Shown: positions 1-11,117, counted from the stretch's first letter. The stretch is 64,000 nucleotides of DNA from Volvox africanus (GCA_030268105.1 BSDZ01000049.1:1-64000), one strand, 5' to 3'. Notes: generated from the sequence alone by a model not told the origin. Program-made: numbers and translations.

Positions 1-394
1 GGCGTCCCTGCTGCAACAGAACTGCCCCCGTCCCATGTATAGATGCATCAGTTATGACCTCTACACGGAACGGCAATGAGTAGTCAGGGAAGTGCAGGAG
101 AATATCATCAGAGATAGCACGCTTCAAAGCATCAAAAGCTTCTTGGCATGCGGGGGTCCAGGCCTCAGGTGAAGAGAAGGCTCCCTTACGTGTGAGGTTT
201 GTTAGCGGTGCAGCAATGACTGAGTAGCGCTCTATGAACTTACGAAAGTAGTTGGTCAGGCCCAAAAACTTACGCAGTTCCTGAAGGTTGGTGTTGTATA
301 TGGTACCCACGAAGGGTGGTATCAAAAGATACCGGTTGTTGTGCCAGAGCCCGATTAAGTAGAGCCGCCGACTAGGTCGTACTTGAGAGACCAT
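1..394 (-). CDS. Partial LTR-initiated RNase H-integrase reading frame (5' end only)
   Basis: On the minus strand an ATG inside the LTR (complement of 392-394) opens a frame that leaves the LTR at 292 and continues without a stop into pol at the GTTGG site, about residue 633 of the A pol. The window shows only the thumb/connection and the start of RNase H before it ends. The equivalent frame at 51825-54056 is complete at 743 residues, so this one is expected to continue to the left of the window. It is a product of nested insertion and not an ancestral gene; whether it is expressed is unknown. Confidence 0.6.
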   Translation of the reverse strand, partial: MVSQVRPSRRLYLIGLWHNNRYLLIPPFVGTIYNTNLQELRKFLGLTNYFRKFIERYSVIAAPLTNLTRKGAFSSPEAWTPACQEAFDALKRAISDDILLHFPDYSLPFRVEVITDASIHGTGAVLLQQGR

Positions 395-714
395 AAGGCC
401 TCGAACCGGGCGTGACCTTCAGAAGTCACCACTACAACCGGAAATTCAGTGAACCAGGAACCAGATGTTCCACCATTTACCATTCAGGCGGTAAATGGCC
501 CATTCCATACAGGTTATGGAGTAACCGACAGGTTCGGATGTTTCAGGAAGTCGGTTAGTATTGGTCGTCGACAGCCGAGACCAAATCCACAAATCGAATG
601 CCAGATGGAAACATGAAACAGTTAATATGATAATTAAATATATTATATTATAAAATAATAAACGGATAATTATTATATCTTAATGAATTACCGAAATGCA
701 TTAAGGATACAACA
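292..714 (-). repeat. LTR-A, 3' LTR of A1
   Basis: 423 bp with TG...CA ends and an 8-bp terminal inverted repeat (TGTTGTAT/ATACAACA). On the minus strand the first third is very A+T-rich (complement of about 620-690) and could hold the TATA region of U3. It contains a small hairpin, GGTATC AAAA GATACC. The polypurine tract abuts its 714 edge. Confidence 0.95.
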
Positions 715-728
715 ATTGTTCCCCCTCT
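715..728 (-). other. Polypurine tract of A1
   Basis: Minus strand reads AGAGGGGGAACAAT directly before the 3' LTR, the expected primer for plus-strand DNA synthesis. The same tract lies at 21466-21479 (A2), 34407-34420 (A4), 37028-37041 (A3), 51756-51769 (unit) and 54377-54390 (A6). Confidence 0.85.
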
Positions 729-783
729 AGATGCAGCGTCCCGATGCATAAGAAGAGAGCAGACAGGTTGAAGTAGGACAGCG

Positions 784-3700
784 TCAGAGAGGTCCGTCCT
801 TAGACTGTGCCCGCAGCCTAGCTTCATCAAGCAGGGGTTTCATGTCAGGGGTGAAGTTACGTGCCGGTTCCCAGCTATTGTGCTCAGATGAATACCCAGA
901 CCATTTAACCAGGTACTCATGCACATTGCGCTTACGCCTGCCCTTGCCAACACGTCGTGCACGATAATCTAGGATACGTTCGACAGCATACAGGGTCTGC
1001 TTACCCGATAACCAGGTAGAGGGATTAGCTTCCGTAACAGGAGGGATGCTATCGTTAGCCTCAGGCAGAGTACCCCGATATGGACGTACGAGAGATACAT
1101 GAAATGTGGGATGAATGCGTAGGTCAGATGGGAGTTGTAACTCTACAGCCACCGACCCTACCATGCGTACGACAGGATAAGGCCCCACAAAGCGCGGTAA
1201 TAACTTGCGAGACCCATCAGCCAGGGAACGAAGGTTCTTCGTGCTCAACATAACCAGCTGGCCCTTGGTGAACGTGACGTCCTTTTTGGACTTGTTATAA
1301 TAGTCCATAGCCCGTTGCTGTGCAGCTTCCAGGCAAGCTTTAGCGTCAGTTAGTCGGGACACGAAAGACTTAGCAAACGTTTTTGCAGCTGGAACATTTA
1401 CATCCAACTCCCGCCAAACAGGCAAAGCAGGGTTAAAACCGTAATTCAGGAAAAACGGACTATTACCAATGGACCGGTTAGTAGCGTTATTAATGGCAAA
1501 CTCAGCAGCGGCTAGGTAGGTATCCCATGCAGTAGGGGTGCGTCCTGCAAAGTTACGGAGCATATCACCCAGGACACGGTTAACACGCTCTGTTTGCCCA
1601 TCAGATTGGGGGTGGTAGGCGGTGGACAGGTTCACCCGCATTCCTACCAGAGTCCCCAGGGCGCCCCAAAACTTACTTGCAAATTGAGTGCCGCGGTCAG
1701 ATACCACGGACTTGGGGACCCCATGCAAACGTACCACATTGTCGAAAAATAGACGGGCCGTTTGCTCAGCTGTGCAGGATGATGTCGTGGGGGCCAGGTG
1801 GACCATCTTGGTGAAACGGTCGACCAGGACCAGCACGGCATCGTATCCTCCCTCAGTTTTGGGCAGCGCAACAATAAAGTCCATAGAGACGCTTTCCCAC
1901 GGAGCGTCAGGAATAGGAAGAGGTTGGAGATGCCCATGTGCTTTACCAGACTGGGCCTTATTGCGCTGGCACAGGTCGCAACAGAGGACATAATTTTCGG
2001 TGTCCTTAGCCATGCGGGGCCACCAGAATTGACGCCGCAAAAGCTCTAGTAACCGCGTGCAGCCAGGATGCCCAGCAAGAGGGCCGTCATGAAAACGTGA
2101 GAGAAGTTCACGACGTAATGAATCGTCGTTAGGTACGACAATCTGACGGTGGGATCCTTCCGATCGGATCCATAAGCCATGCTCCTGTACCAAGTGCCCC
2201 GTGTTGTTGTGAATTGTGAACCACGGGTCGGCTGCATAAGCCTGTTTCAAACGCTTGGTAAAATCGGAGGGCACGAAGTTAGGTTTTGCCTGAGACCTAC
2301 TCCGTGTGCTTACCGCCAGAATGGCTGCATGCAGTGAGGGGTGCCTACTGAGAGCATCAGCTATGTTAAGTGAGCCGCTCAGGTACTCCCAATCAAAGTT
2401 AAACCGTGCCAGGTATTCCATCCAGCGGGCCTGGCGTCGGTTAAGGGAGGGCACACCTTGCAGAAACGTAAGGGGTTTGTGATCAGTCTTGAGGGCAAAA
2501 GGCCGGCCCTCAAGGTAACATCGCCATTCCTTCAAGGCATGTAGGACCGCCAGAAATTCCTGTTCCCCAGTGGTATAACGGGTTTCAGCCCCCGAAAACT
2601 TCTTACTCGTGTATGCAATGGGGCGTCCCTGCTGCAACAGAACTGCCCCCGTCCCATGTATAGATGCATCAGTTATGACCTCTACACGGAACGGCAATGA
2701 GTAGTCAGGGAAGTGCAGGAGAATATCATCAGAGATAGCACGCTTCAAAGCATCAAAAGCTTCTTGGCATGCGGGGGTCCAGGCCTCAGGTGAAGAGAAG
2801 GCTCCCTTACGTGTGAGGTTTGTTAGCGGTGCAGCAATGACTGAGTAGCGCTCTATGAACTTACGAAAGTAGTTGGTCAGGCCCAAAAACTTACGCAGTT
2901 CCTGAAGGTTGGAGGGCACTGGCCAATCCCGAACAACAGCAGTTTTCCGGGGGTCCATCCGTATGCCACCCTGAGACACTATATGCCCCAGATACTCCAC
3001 CTGTGGTTGTGCCCAGTGGCACTTAGAACGCTTAGCATACAGCTGCTCACGCCGCAGAACCTCAAAGACCAGGCGGAGGTGTTGTACGTGCTCCTCACGG
3101 GTCTTTGAAAACACCAGGATATCGTCCAGATAACAGATGACGAATTTGTCGATGTATGGCCTGAAGATGCGGTCCATGACGGCTTGGAACGTTGCAGGGG
3201 CGTTCGTCAGTCCGAAACTAAGGACGGTATATTCAAAATGGCCAAACGGCGTACGGAAAGCCGTTTTAGGGATGTCAGATTCTGCTATACGAATCTGATT
3301 ATACCCCTGCTGGAGGTCAATAGAGCTAAAGAATGCAGAATCTTTTAGCTTATCCAGCAGATCATCGACACGTGGGAGGGGGTAACGGTTCTTAACTGTT
3401 GCGGCATTTAACCCCCTATAGTCAATGCACATTCTCAGAGTCCCATCCTTCTTTCCCACAAACAGAATAGGGGCGGAGTATGGGGATGTGCTTGGCCGTA
3501 TCATACCTTTTTTCAGCAGCTCAGTAACCTGTCGTTTGACCTCGTCCAGCTCCAAGGGGCTTAGCCGATACATGGGGCGGGAAACGGGTACTGCACCAGG
3601 CACCAAAGGTATGGTGTGATCCACAGGCCGCATTGGAGGCTTACCAGGGACCTCCTGGAATATATCTGCATATTCCTGTAACAGGGCCTCAAGCTCAGGG

Positions 3701-4536
3701 TCAGTGGCATCAGCTGGGATAGAAGTTGCATTCAGGTACAACTTGGGCCGTACTAGTAAAGCATGGGCCCCCTTGCGAATCATGCGAACTGCTGCTTTTC
3801 TGCCAACAACTTCAGGTTCAGTGTGCTGACAGATAGCAGTGGTTGCATAATTAAAGCAAGGCGCAGGTGCCATCTGATCTGGTGGCTGTCCGGCAGTAGT
3901 AAAGGGTACCTTGCAGACTAGATTCCCCTTGCGCAGGCGCAAAGATTTAGCCTCATAGTCAAGGACAGCCCCATACTGTGCTAGCGTGGAAGAACCCAAG
4001 ATATACGTGGCAGCGTCAGTTAGCTCAGGCAACACGTATGGGCGGACATTTAACCTTAAAGGACCTGCAGATAGACGAAGATTTACCTGCCCCAAGATAG
4101 CCTGCTTACCCCCATCAGCAAGGGTAACTTCTGACCAGGAGCATGGGCTAGGTTTCAGGCCAAGCTGCGTAACCACTGATGCCGAAATGAAATCATCACT
4201 GGCTCCAGAGTCGGCTAGGGCGGTGAACGTACGACCTGCCGTACTTACGGTGATCAGAGGTACGCCAGCACCTATCAGGGCAGCAGCTTTAGGCAAGCAG
4301 AGAACTGAAATACAGGGTTCAGTCTCAGGCAAGCCCTCCTGAACCGATTTAGGAGCAGCAAACCAGACGTCAACAGAGTATGGGCTTCCAGGGAGTTGAA
4401 CAACCTCACCTGCCATATCAAGGCTATGGAAAAGAGCCGTCCCTGGATTAAACCTTAAGACCCGTTGCATTCCCGACAGAAAAGAAGGGTTGCGTCGGGA
4501 CACATACTCAGGCAGCAAGATGCATGCTGAGGTATC
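784..4536 (-). pseudogene. pol: A1 pol, 3' part (protease to chromodomain), cut off from its start by B1
   Basis: Open frame covering about residues 92-1340 of the A pol (numbered from A3, position 41119). Seen: aspartic protease core DSGA, reverse transcriptase with YLDD, RNase H with TDAS and TDHK, integrase zinc finger (H-x6-H...C-x2-C), catalytic D,D-35-E, a GPY/F-type C-terminal module and a chromodomain with HEYLVKWSGY. The stop is TGA at 784-786. B1 separates it from the first ~91 residues and from gag, so it cannot form the normal Gag-Pol polyprotein. An apparent start near 4518 is a TTG and should not be taken as real. Confidence 0.9.
4532..4536. repeat. Target site duplication GTATC (left) of B1
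   Basis: GTATC precedes B1 here and follows it at 12009-12013. In the uninterrupted A3 pol GTATC occurs once (40845-40849), proving the insertion point. Confidence 0.95.
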
Positions 4537-5368
4537 TGTTGTGCTACGGTTTATTTCCCGCCGACGCGTAGGTCGACGCGATCCTACAAGGCGAAGTGCT
4601 TTTGTGATGAACGCATTGCATATGAATGAATCTGCATGATATAAATGTATTCGTGTACATTTATATATGCATTTGGCATGTTGTCATTATCCATCGCGAC
4701 ATCGCATCATGGCAAATCCGCCTAGCATGCATGAAAGCCCGAATCATTGAAGTGCGCATTATGCTCGTGCTACGAAACGATAAGTAATATTATCTGATAT
4801 AATATTACTTCATTAAAGCACACGTTGAGAGCGCCGCACTCGTCGCGATGCATGCCCTGCAACCGGATATCGTTATCCGGACCCTTGCATCATGCGAATG
4901 CCGGAAAGGCTTACACGTTGTTATGTGTAGACATCGCCTAAACGCAGTAGGATTGTCACGTCTAGGATCGGCCTCCTGATGTGAATCGTACGGCATTGCG
5001 ATGCTGCGAGTATAACAGATGCGAGGACGGCTAAGTAAGATAGATAAAAAAGACATTCGATACCGGAGAACACTAGTGTGTTCTATATTACTATTGCTAT
5101 ACACTATTCTACTTAGCCTGAGCTAAGCCTGAACTTCGCTAATCACCGCCGCGTGATGATTGCTCGCTTCCGGCGCTGACGGCGATTTCGTCCATTGCAT
5201 CGTTCTGACCCGTAATACTGTAAGTTATATCTCTCTTCGTCTTGAAGTCTTCCGCTGTCTCTGTTTGCTCTTGCTTGCCTTGCTGTACTTGCAAGTGCTC
5301 GCGCATCGGTGTCGATAGTCTCCAGACGCGCAGATACTCATGAGCAAACGCGAACGAGAGGTACAACA
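4537..5368 (+). repeat. LTR-B, 5' LTR of B1
   Basis: 832 bp, TG...CA, short terminal inverted repeat TGTTGT/ACAACA. Three perfect hairpins lie in it: 4782-4810 (12-bp stem, 5-nt loop, A+T rich), 4863-4880 (CCGGATA TCGT TATCCGG), and AGAACAC TAGT GTGTTCT around 5067-5084. TATA-like sequence GATATAAATG lies near 4638-4648. Confidence 0.95.
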
Positions 5369-5371
5369 ATT

Positions 5372-5383
5372 TGGTATCGAGAC
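5372..5383 (+). other. Primer-binding site of B1
   Basis: TGGTATCGAGAC starts three bases after the 5' LTR, in the usual place. It resembles the plant initiator-tRNA-Met PBS (TGGTATCAGAGC) but is not identical. Element A has the same 12 bases after its LTR, so both families should use the same tRNA. The copy in B2 is at 59034-59045. Confidence 0.8.
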
Positions 5384-5435
5384 AGGTTCGTTGCCTAACT
5401 GTCTCTCTTTGTCTAATCGGAAGTAGGTTCTTTCT

Positions 5436-5523
5436 ATGGCGAGTTCCAGCGACGAACCACGAGGACCGCTAGATACTTTTGCCGAAGACTTAGGCCGCGC
5501 CGTTTTGGACGCCGCCGCTTCCG
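5436..5523 (+). CDS. gag: B1 gag exon 1 (start of Gag)
   Basis: Proposed first coding exon: ATG at 5436, 29 codons plus one base (phase 1), ending before GTTTGTAAT. The encoded acidic N-terminus ends in an alanine-rich stretch (DAAAS) that matches the end of exon 1 of element A (FAAATT), which is also interrupted in phase 1 at a GTYTGTAAT donor. Agreement between two diverged families supports both the exon and its boundary. The short length keeps confidence moderate. Confidence 0.65.
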
Positions 5524-5594
5524 GTTTGTAATTGTTTAATTGCTTTTGCTTAGATTGCTGCACTTGTTGTGTAAGTGTACGCTCTGAGTCGCAG
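5524..5594 (+). other. Predicted 71-bp spliceosomal intron in B1 gag leader
   Basis: Begins GTTTGTAAT and ends GAGTCGCAG. Joining the flanking exons keeps the frame and continues into a stretch with STP, as in element A just after its intron (VSTP). Downstream this frame runs to 5869 and is not the frame of the main gag ORF (5835), so a second splice, a frameshift or independent initiation is still needed. A candidate donor GTAGGC at 5748 matches one in element A, but no acceptor with the right phase was found. Confidence 0.6.
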
Positions 5595-5834
5595 GTAATC
5601 TCAGTACACCGGCATTGCTTGCCACGGCGACTGAGACCGGCGTTCGTCCGGACCAGTTGGCGACTCTCATCGCCCAAACTACGGAGATCAGGACTCAGCT
5701 GGGCAAGTACTTGCTGAGTTTACTGGATCTTCTCAAGAGTACTGTCGGTAGGCTCGCCGAACTGTTTTGTACTCTTGCCTTTGCGATAGAAGTCGGCTTC
5801 TATTACGCAAAACTAGGGTATCGTTTCATGCTCC

Positions 5835-7070
5835 ATGTCCGCGGAACACGACGATACGCCGCACACTAGCCTAGCTAGCCAACCCGATTTCGTTGTAGCT
5901 GCTAGAGCATCGGATAGAGGTCTTGAGACTGTTGGCGCGCGAGCCACTCGGGAGCCCCTTTTCCTTCAGACCCCTGCTCACTTAATTGTGCCGCATTCAG
6001 CAGTGAACACGAATATGGACAACACTGCTGGACCAAGGGTTCTGCCATTACCTCAAGCTCGAGGGCATGATGACATCCCTGAGGTGATGAGATTGTCTAT
6101 TCCCGTTCCTAGGCTCAATATTTCGCTGACCGACAAGACACCAGGGCATAGCATAGCCGATGCAACTCGTGCGTACGTGCGTGACGCTAAAAAGTACCTC
6201 CAAGCTGTTCATGGTGGCGATAATGACGGTATCAGGTGTCTCTTCGTTGGTAACACCCTCGAGGGCGCAGCGAAGGACTGGTATCGCAATTGGACCAACG
6301 CCCGGGGCAGCTATACTTTTGACGAGTTGGTCGCCGCTTTGCTCGCACGATTCGCTACTGAGGTTCAAGCACGCGATGTGGAAGCTCGAAACGCTTTGGC
6401 AGCCGGTAGCTACCACATGCGTCGGGATGAAAATGTACCTGCGTACCAGTCACGCTTCGAAGCACTTGTGACTCCCATTGCTGACCTCACCGAATCTGAG
6501 CGTGTCTTTTGGTTTAGGCGAGGCCTAACGAAACTTTTGGCTAAATGGTGTGCCACTGACTTGGTTGGAGCGCAGATCAAGTCGTATGACGCGTTGGTCG
6601 CTTTTGCTAAGGGCGCGGAGATACGACTCCTTGCCGGCGAGGAAGAAGTCAAGTCTGCCCCTCGTGCAAATGCCGTGCAAGTGCAGGATCCGCTTGGGGA
6701 AGCTGTGGCTCTCGACCAGGACCTCGGCGCGACCCGCCCCACGCCTACTGCCGCGACGCGACGCAGCAACGGGCAACGCAAGGCGCGCGGGGGCGCTAGC
6801 TCGGGTGTCCGTGGTACAGGAGGAGCAGGTCCGAGCTCGGACCCAGCTAGGAACAGGAAGCGTGGTGGTGCGCCGTCGTCGGCAGCCGCACAGCATTCCG
6901 ACCCCAACGCGAAGCGTACTCGTACGGACGACACATTTATGCCAAAATGGAATTGCAATCGTTCCGAATTCGAGCGTCGGAAATTGGCCAATGTTTGTCT
7001 ACGGTGTGCGGAGAATCATTCCACGAAGGATTGCCCTCTAATGCCGCCGTTTGTACCTCAGCCGAAATAG
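5835..7070 (+). CDS. gag: B1 Gag, main exon (capsid and nucleocapsid)
   Basis: 411 codons from ATG 5835 to TAG 7068-7070. The middle (about residues 90-265) is a Retrotrans_gag-type capsid region, with GAAKDWYRNW and later YQSRFEALV as landmarks; it is followed by a basic, Gly/Ala/Arg-rich linker. Near the C-terminus is one zinc knuckle, C388-x2-C391-x3-H395-x4-C400: one residue shorter than the usual CX2CX4HX4C found in family A. Role: assembly of the virus-like particle and RNA binding. Pol follows in the same frame after the TAG, so Gag-Pol probably forms by stop readthrough. The true N-terminus may lie in upstream exons. Confidence 0.9.
   Translation: MSAEHDDTPHTSLASQPDFVVAARASDRGLETVGARATREPLFLQTPAHLIVPHSAVNTNMDNTAGPRVLPLPQARGHDDIPEVMRLSIPVPRLNISLTDKTPGHSIADATRAYVRDAKKYLQAVHGGDNDGIRCLFVGNTLEGAAKDWYRNWTNARGSYTFDELVAALLARFATEVQARDVEARNALAAGSYHMRRDENVPAYQSRFEALVTPIADLTESERVFWFRRGLTKLLAKWCATDLVGAQIKSYDALVAFAKGAEIRLLAGEEEVKSAPRANAVQVQDPLGEAVALDQDLGATRPTPTAATRRSNGQRKARGGASSGVRGTGGAGPSSDPARNRKRGGAPSSAAAQHSDPNAKRTRTDDTFMPKWNCNRSEFERRKLANVCLRCAENHSTKDCPLMPPFVPQPK
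7068..7070 (+). promoter_or_regulatory. In-frame TAG between gag and pol (probable readthrough site)
   Basis: AAA TAG GGG CTT. The frame stays open for more than 1000 codons after it. Family A has TAG GAA CTT in the same place, and the residues right after it align between families (ELAQV / GLARV, then EGxPPG). Same site: A1 12332-12334, A2 26435-26437, A3 41168-41170, A4 44757-44759, B2 60730-60732. Confidence 0.7.
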
Positions 7071-10000
7071 GGGCTTGCCCGGGTTCCTGCGGAGGGGGCA
7101 CCACCTGGGATTTCTGAACTAACGCGTGGTCGGTGGTCATCCTTACGGCCAGCCGTTAAGGCATTGTTGCCTTGTGTACTTGGACACATCGAGCGAGTCA
7201 TTTCGCGACGCATCACGCTTGACGGACGCATGGGACTTCTCTGCTTCGACCCGTTGTGTAATTTGTTTACACCTCGCCGTCCCCTGTCGTCTATCGATCT
7301 GTCTAACCACGTGGTTTTGTTCATCCCCTCGTCTCTGCGTGAGATGTCGGAACAGTTGGCCATATACAGGAGGTGTAGGCGTCAATATCCAGGCACGGCC
7401 GCATGTGTTTTACTCCCCGCTTTCTGTCGGCGCAAGGCAGAGGCATCGTTAAGGGGTATGCGGCATGTCCACCGGTTCGAGCCGGGCACTGTTTTGTTTA
7501 ATGGTGTGGATCGGGAGGGTACGCTGGCTCCGTGGCCACACCTATCCTACTCGGTTGACGTTTGGTACGAAGCTCCTGATGGGGGTGCCGTTGGTTACGG
7601 ACCCGCCTTAAGTGCACTGACGTTGTCTGCTGGGCATTCGCTCGTAGATAACCGTGTCCCTGTGGTTCAGATCGGTTTGAATGGCCGTACTCTGAAGGCA
7701 CTTGTTGACACCGGTGCCAGCGACGACTTCATCTCTGTCGCAGAGGTGAATGCGCTGGGGTTGTCCCCAGAGTCGTCTGATTGTCCACAGGTTACCCTTG
7801 CTGACGGGGGTAAGCATCCCATCGTGGGCAGGATTACCCTTAGCCTATCGTTAGGCCCTTTGCGTGTTGTGACCCGACCGTACGTGCTGCAGGGCTTAGC
7901 AGAGACTGCACCGTACATAATGGGGTCGTCGACATTACGACAGTACCGCGCGCGCATCGACATGGAGACCGCAACCCTGCATATGTGCAAGGGTACTCTG
8001 TCGATTAAGGTACCTTTCCTGTCGTTCGAACATGTCACACCAAAGGAGGGCGAAACTGAGGCGGTGCCTATGGTTAATTTCGCTGTGACCGCAATGGCCG
8101 CGCGAATCGAACCAGAGCTAGTCGGGCGTAAGGAGGCCGTCCGTTTGTTACGGAAGGGCGCGCACGGACTGCTTTTAAGGCCGCGGGTGAGCTGTTGTGT
8201 CACCACCGCGCAGATTTCTGCAGATCCTGAGGTTGAGGCCCTACTGTCGCAGTATGAGGACGTCTTTAAAGATATCCCCGGCCTACCACCTATGCGTCCT
8301 GTTGATCACACAATCCCTCTCATGCCTGGAGCGCAGCCTACAGCCCGGCCAATGTACAGGTTGAGTCCATTGGAGCTGGATGAGGTAAAGCGCCAGGTGA
8401 CGGATTTACTCGCGAAGGGTATGATACGCCCCAGCACATCCCCGTTTTCTGCACCGATTTTGTTTGTCGGTAAGAAGGATGGGACCTTGCGCATGTGCAT
8501 TGATTACCGGGGGTTAAATGCGAATACTGTGAAAAATCGCTACCCTTTGCCACGCGTTGACGACCTGTTGGATAAGCTGAAGGGCTCGGCTTATTTTTCC
8601 TCAATTGACTTACAACAGGGCTACAATCAGATTCGCATCGCTGCCTCTGATATCCCGAAACACGCTTTTCGGACGCCCTTCGGTCACTTTGAGTATACGG
8701 TCCTATCATTTGGTTTGACTAATGCCCCTGCGACGTTTCAGGCGGTTATGGACCGAATGTTCAGGCCGTTTATCGACAGGTTCGTTGTTTGCTACCTGGA
8801 TGACATCTTGGTATATTCTAAAACGCGCGAGGAGCACTTGGAGCATCTTCGGCTCGTGCTCGACGTTATGAGGCGGGAGCAATTGTTTGCTAAACGCGCC
8901 AAATGCTTTTGGGCGCAGCCTCAGGTGGAATATTTGGGCCACATTGTGTCGGCCACCGGTGTGAAGATGGACCCGCGGAAGGTCGCCGTGGTTCGCGATT
9001 GGCCCGCGCCTCAGAACCTCACGGAGCTGCGTAAGTTCCTTGGCTTGACCAATTATTTCCGGAAGTTCATTGAAAAATATTCCATCATTGCGGCCCCGCT
9101 TACTAACTTAACTCACAAAGGCGTTTTCGTTTCGCTCGAGTCGTGGACGTCGCAATGCCAGCGGGCATTCGAAGAGCTCAAACGAATCGTTGCCGAAGAT
9201 GTCACCCTTGCATTCCCTGATTACTCGTTGCCATTTCGCGTTGAGGTAGTGTCTGATGCCTCAATATTTGGAAGCGGCGCTGTATTGTTACAGGAAGGGC
9301 GACCGATCGCCTTCACGAGTAAGAAGTTTTCTGGTGCGGAAATTCGCTACACCACCGGGGAACAGGAGCTTCTGGCTGTGCTGCATGCTTTAAAGGAATG
9401 GCGCTGTTACCTCGAGGGACGCCCGTTTACTTTAAAGACTGACCATAAGCCCCTAACGTTTTTGCAAAGCGTTCCAACGTTGAACCGCCGTCAAGCTAGG
9501 TGGATGGAATATCTAGCTAGGTTCAACTGCACCTGGGAGTATATTTCTGGTAAATTGAATATTGCCGATGCTCTCAGTCGACATCCGTCGCTACACGCTG
9601 CAATTTTGGCAGCGCCCGTCGTGCGGCCGCGTAGCGAGGAGGTACCGATCGCGACGGACCTCGCGGAGCGGTTGAAGGTTGCCTACAACGCAGACGCCTG
9701 GTTCGCGGACCCGGCTAATGTAGAAAACCTTCGCAAGCAGAATGGCCTTTGGCTACGGACGGAGGGTGCAGCTACGCAAATCGTCGTTCCGAACGACGAC
9801 GCGCTACGCTACGACATCCTTGCGCGGTTCCACGAGGACCCGTTAGCAGGACACCCTGGTAGCAAGCGATTGATCGACTTGGTGCAACGTTCCTTTTGGT
9901 GGCCTCGTTTGGCTAAGGATGCGGCGAACTTCGTCCAGACATGCAGTCTGTGCCAGCGCAATAAGGCTTTGTCCGGTAAGGGCCATGGGTTGTTGCAACC

Positions 10001-11117
10001 GTTGCCTGTCCCGGATGCGCCTTGGGAAAGTGTTTCCATGGACTTCGTAGTCGCGCTGCCCAAAACTGAGGGGGGATACGATGCGGTGTTCGTAATGGTC
10101 GATCGTCTGACTAAGATGGTTCACCTAGCACCATGCACATCATCCTGCACGGCTGAGCAAACCGCACGTTTGTTTTTTGACAATGTGGTTCGGTTACACG
10201 GGATTCCCAAAAATGTGATCTCGGACCGCGGTGGACAGTTTACGTCTAAGTTTTGGGAAGCGCTCTGCAAACTAGTTGGCATGCGCGTCAACCTGAGCAC
10301 GGCGTAGCACCCGCAGACTGATGGTCAAACCGAACGCACAAACTGCACGTTGGGTGATATGTTGCGCAATTATGCTGGTCGCACACCACTTGTTTGGGAT
10401 ACATATTTGACTGCGGCAGAATTCGCGCTTAACAATGCTGTTAACCGCTCTACAGGCAAAAGTCCGTTCTTTCTTAACTACGGGTTTCATCCCGCGCTAC
10501 CCGTGTGGCGTGAGTTGGAAGTGAACGTGCCTGCTGCTAAACTTTTTGCCAAGTCATTTATGTCCCGAATCACAGACGCGAAGTCGTGTTTGGACGCGGC
10601 GCAGCAACGAACGACAGAATACTACAACAAATCCTGCTTGGAAGGGCAACTCGTGTTGCTAAGCACCAAGAACTTGCGTTCCTTGGCCGACGGATCCCGA
10701 AAACTCTTACCCCGCTGGATTGGCCCGTATCCTGTCGTGCGCATGGTTGGGAATGTGGCTGTGGAGCTTGCATTGCCCACTGATATGACCATTCACCCCA
10801 CGTTTCACGTATCGCTTGTTCGTCCGTATCGTAGTACGGAACCCGTCCCTGAGCCTGCTAACGCCCCCGCAGCGATCGAACCAGTTCCCGAGACCTGGAT
10901 CGCTGGTAAACAGAAGTTTTACGATGTGGAGCGGGTGTTAGATTATCGCGCGCGTCGTGTGGGCCGACACCGACGTAAGCGAACAGTACACGAGTACTTG
11001 GTTAAGTGGACAGCGTATACCGACGAGCACAACTCATGGGAACCAGCACGCAACTTCTCACAGGACATGAAACCCCTGCTCGAAGAAGCCCGCAAACGTG
11101 CCACGCAAGCCCAATGA
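7071..11117 (+). pseudogene. pol: B1 pol: protease, RT, RNase H, integrase, chromodomain, with one nonsense codon
   Basis: One continuous frame from the gag TAG to TGA 11115-11117, broken only by TAG at 10305-10307. Seen in order: protease [10 protein letters not shown] with [10 protein letters not shown], RNase H (SDAS, TDHK, IADALSR), integrase zinc finger (HPG...CSLCQRNK), catalytic MDF and SDRG, then the TAG, then TDGQTER with the catalytic Glu, GPY module and chromodomain (HEYLVKWTAY). The TAG replaces the conserved Tyr of NLSTAYHPQ. The truncated product would lack the third catalytic residue and the chromodomain. About five residues are missing relative to A after YYNKS. Confidence 0.92.

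Larger units (their letters stand above)
1..10338. repeat. First copy of a 53,662-bp-period tandem repeat
   Basis: This stretch matches 53663-64000 base for base at a constant offset of 53,662, with no indel noticed. Five substitutions were seen by eye: 2438 C/T, 5662 G/A, 5818 G/A, 7231 T/C and 8101 C/T. It covers the end of a truncated A pol, the 3' LTR and most of pol of A1, and most of B1. It is either a true large tandem duplication or an assembly path that walked the same locus twice. The differences argue against a simple copy of one read path but could be allelic. Confidence 0.93.

Noticed and set aside
1644..1991. Recurring 60-123-codon ORFs in other frames of pol, both strands
   Set aside because: They overlap the real pol frame in every copy and carry no domain; they are shadows of a conserved coding region.
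4805..5104. 99-codon minus-strand ORF in LTR-B (also 11445-11744 and 58467-58766)
   Set aside because: Lies in the LTR in antisense, with no recognisable features, and is not kept in the diverged solo LTR.
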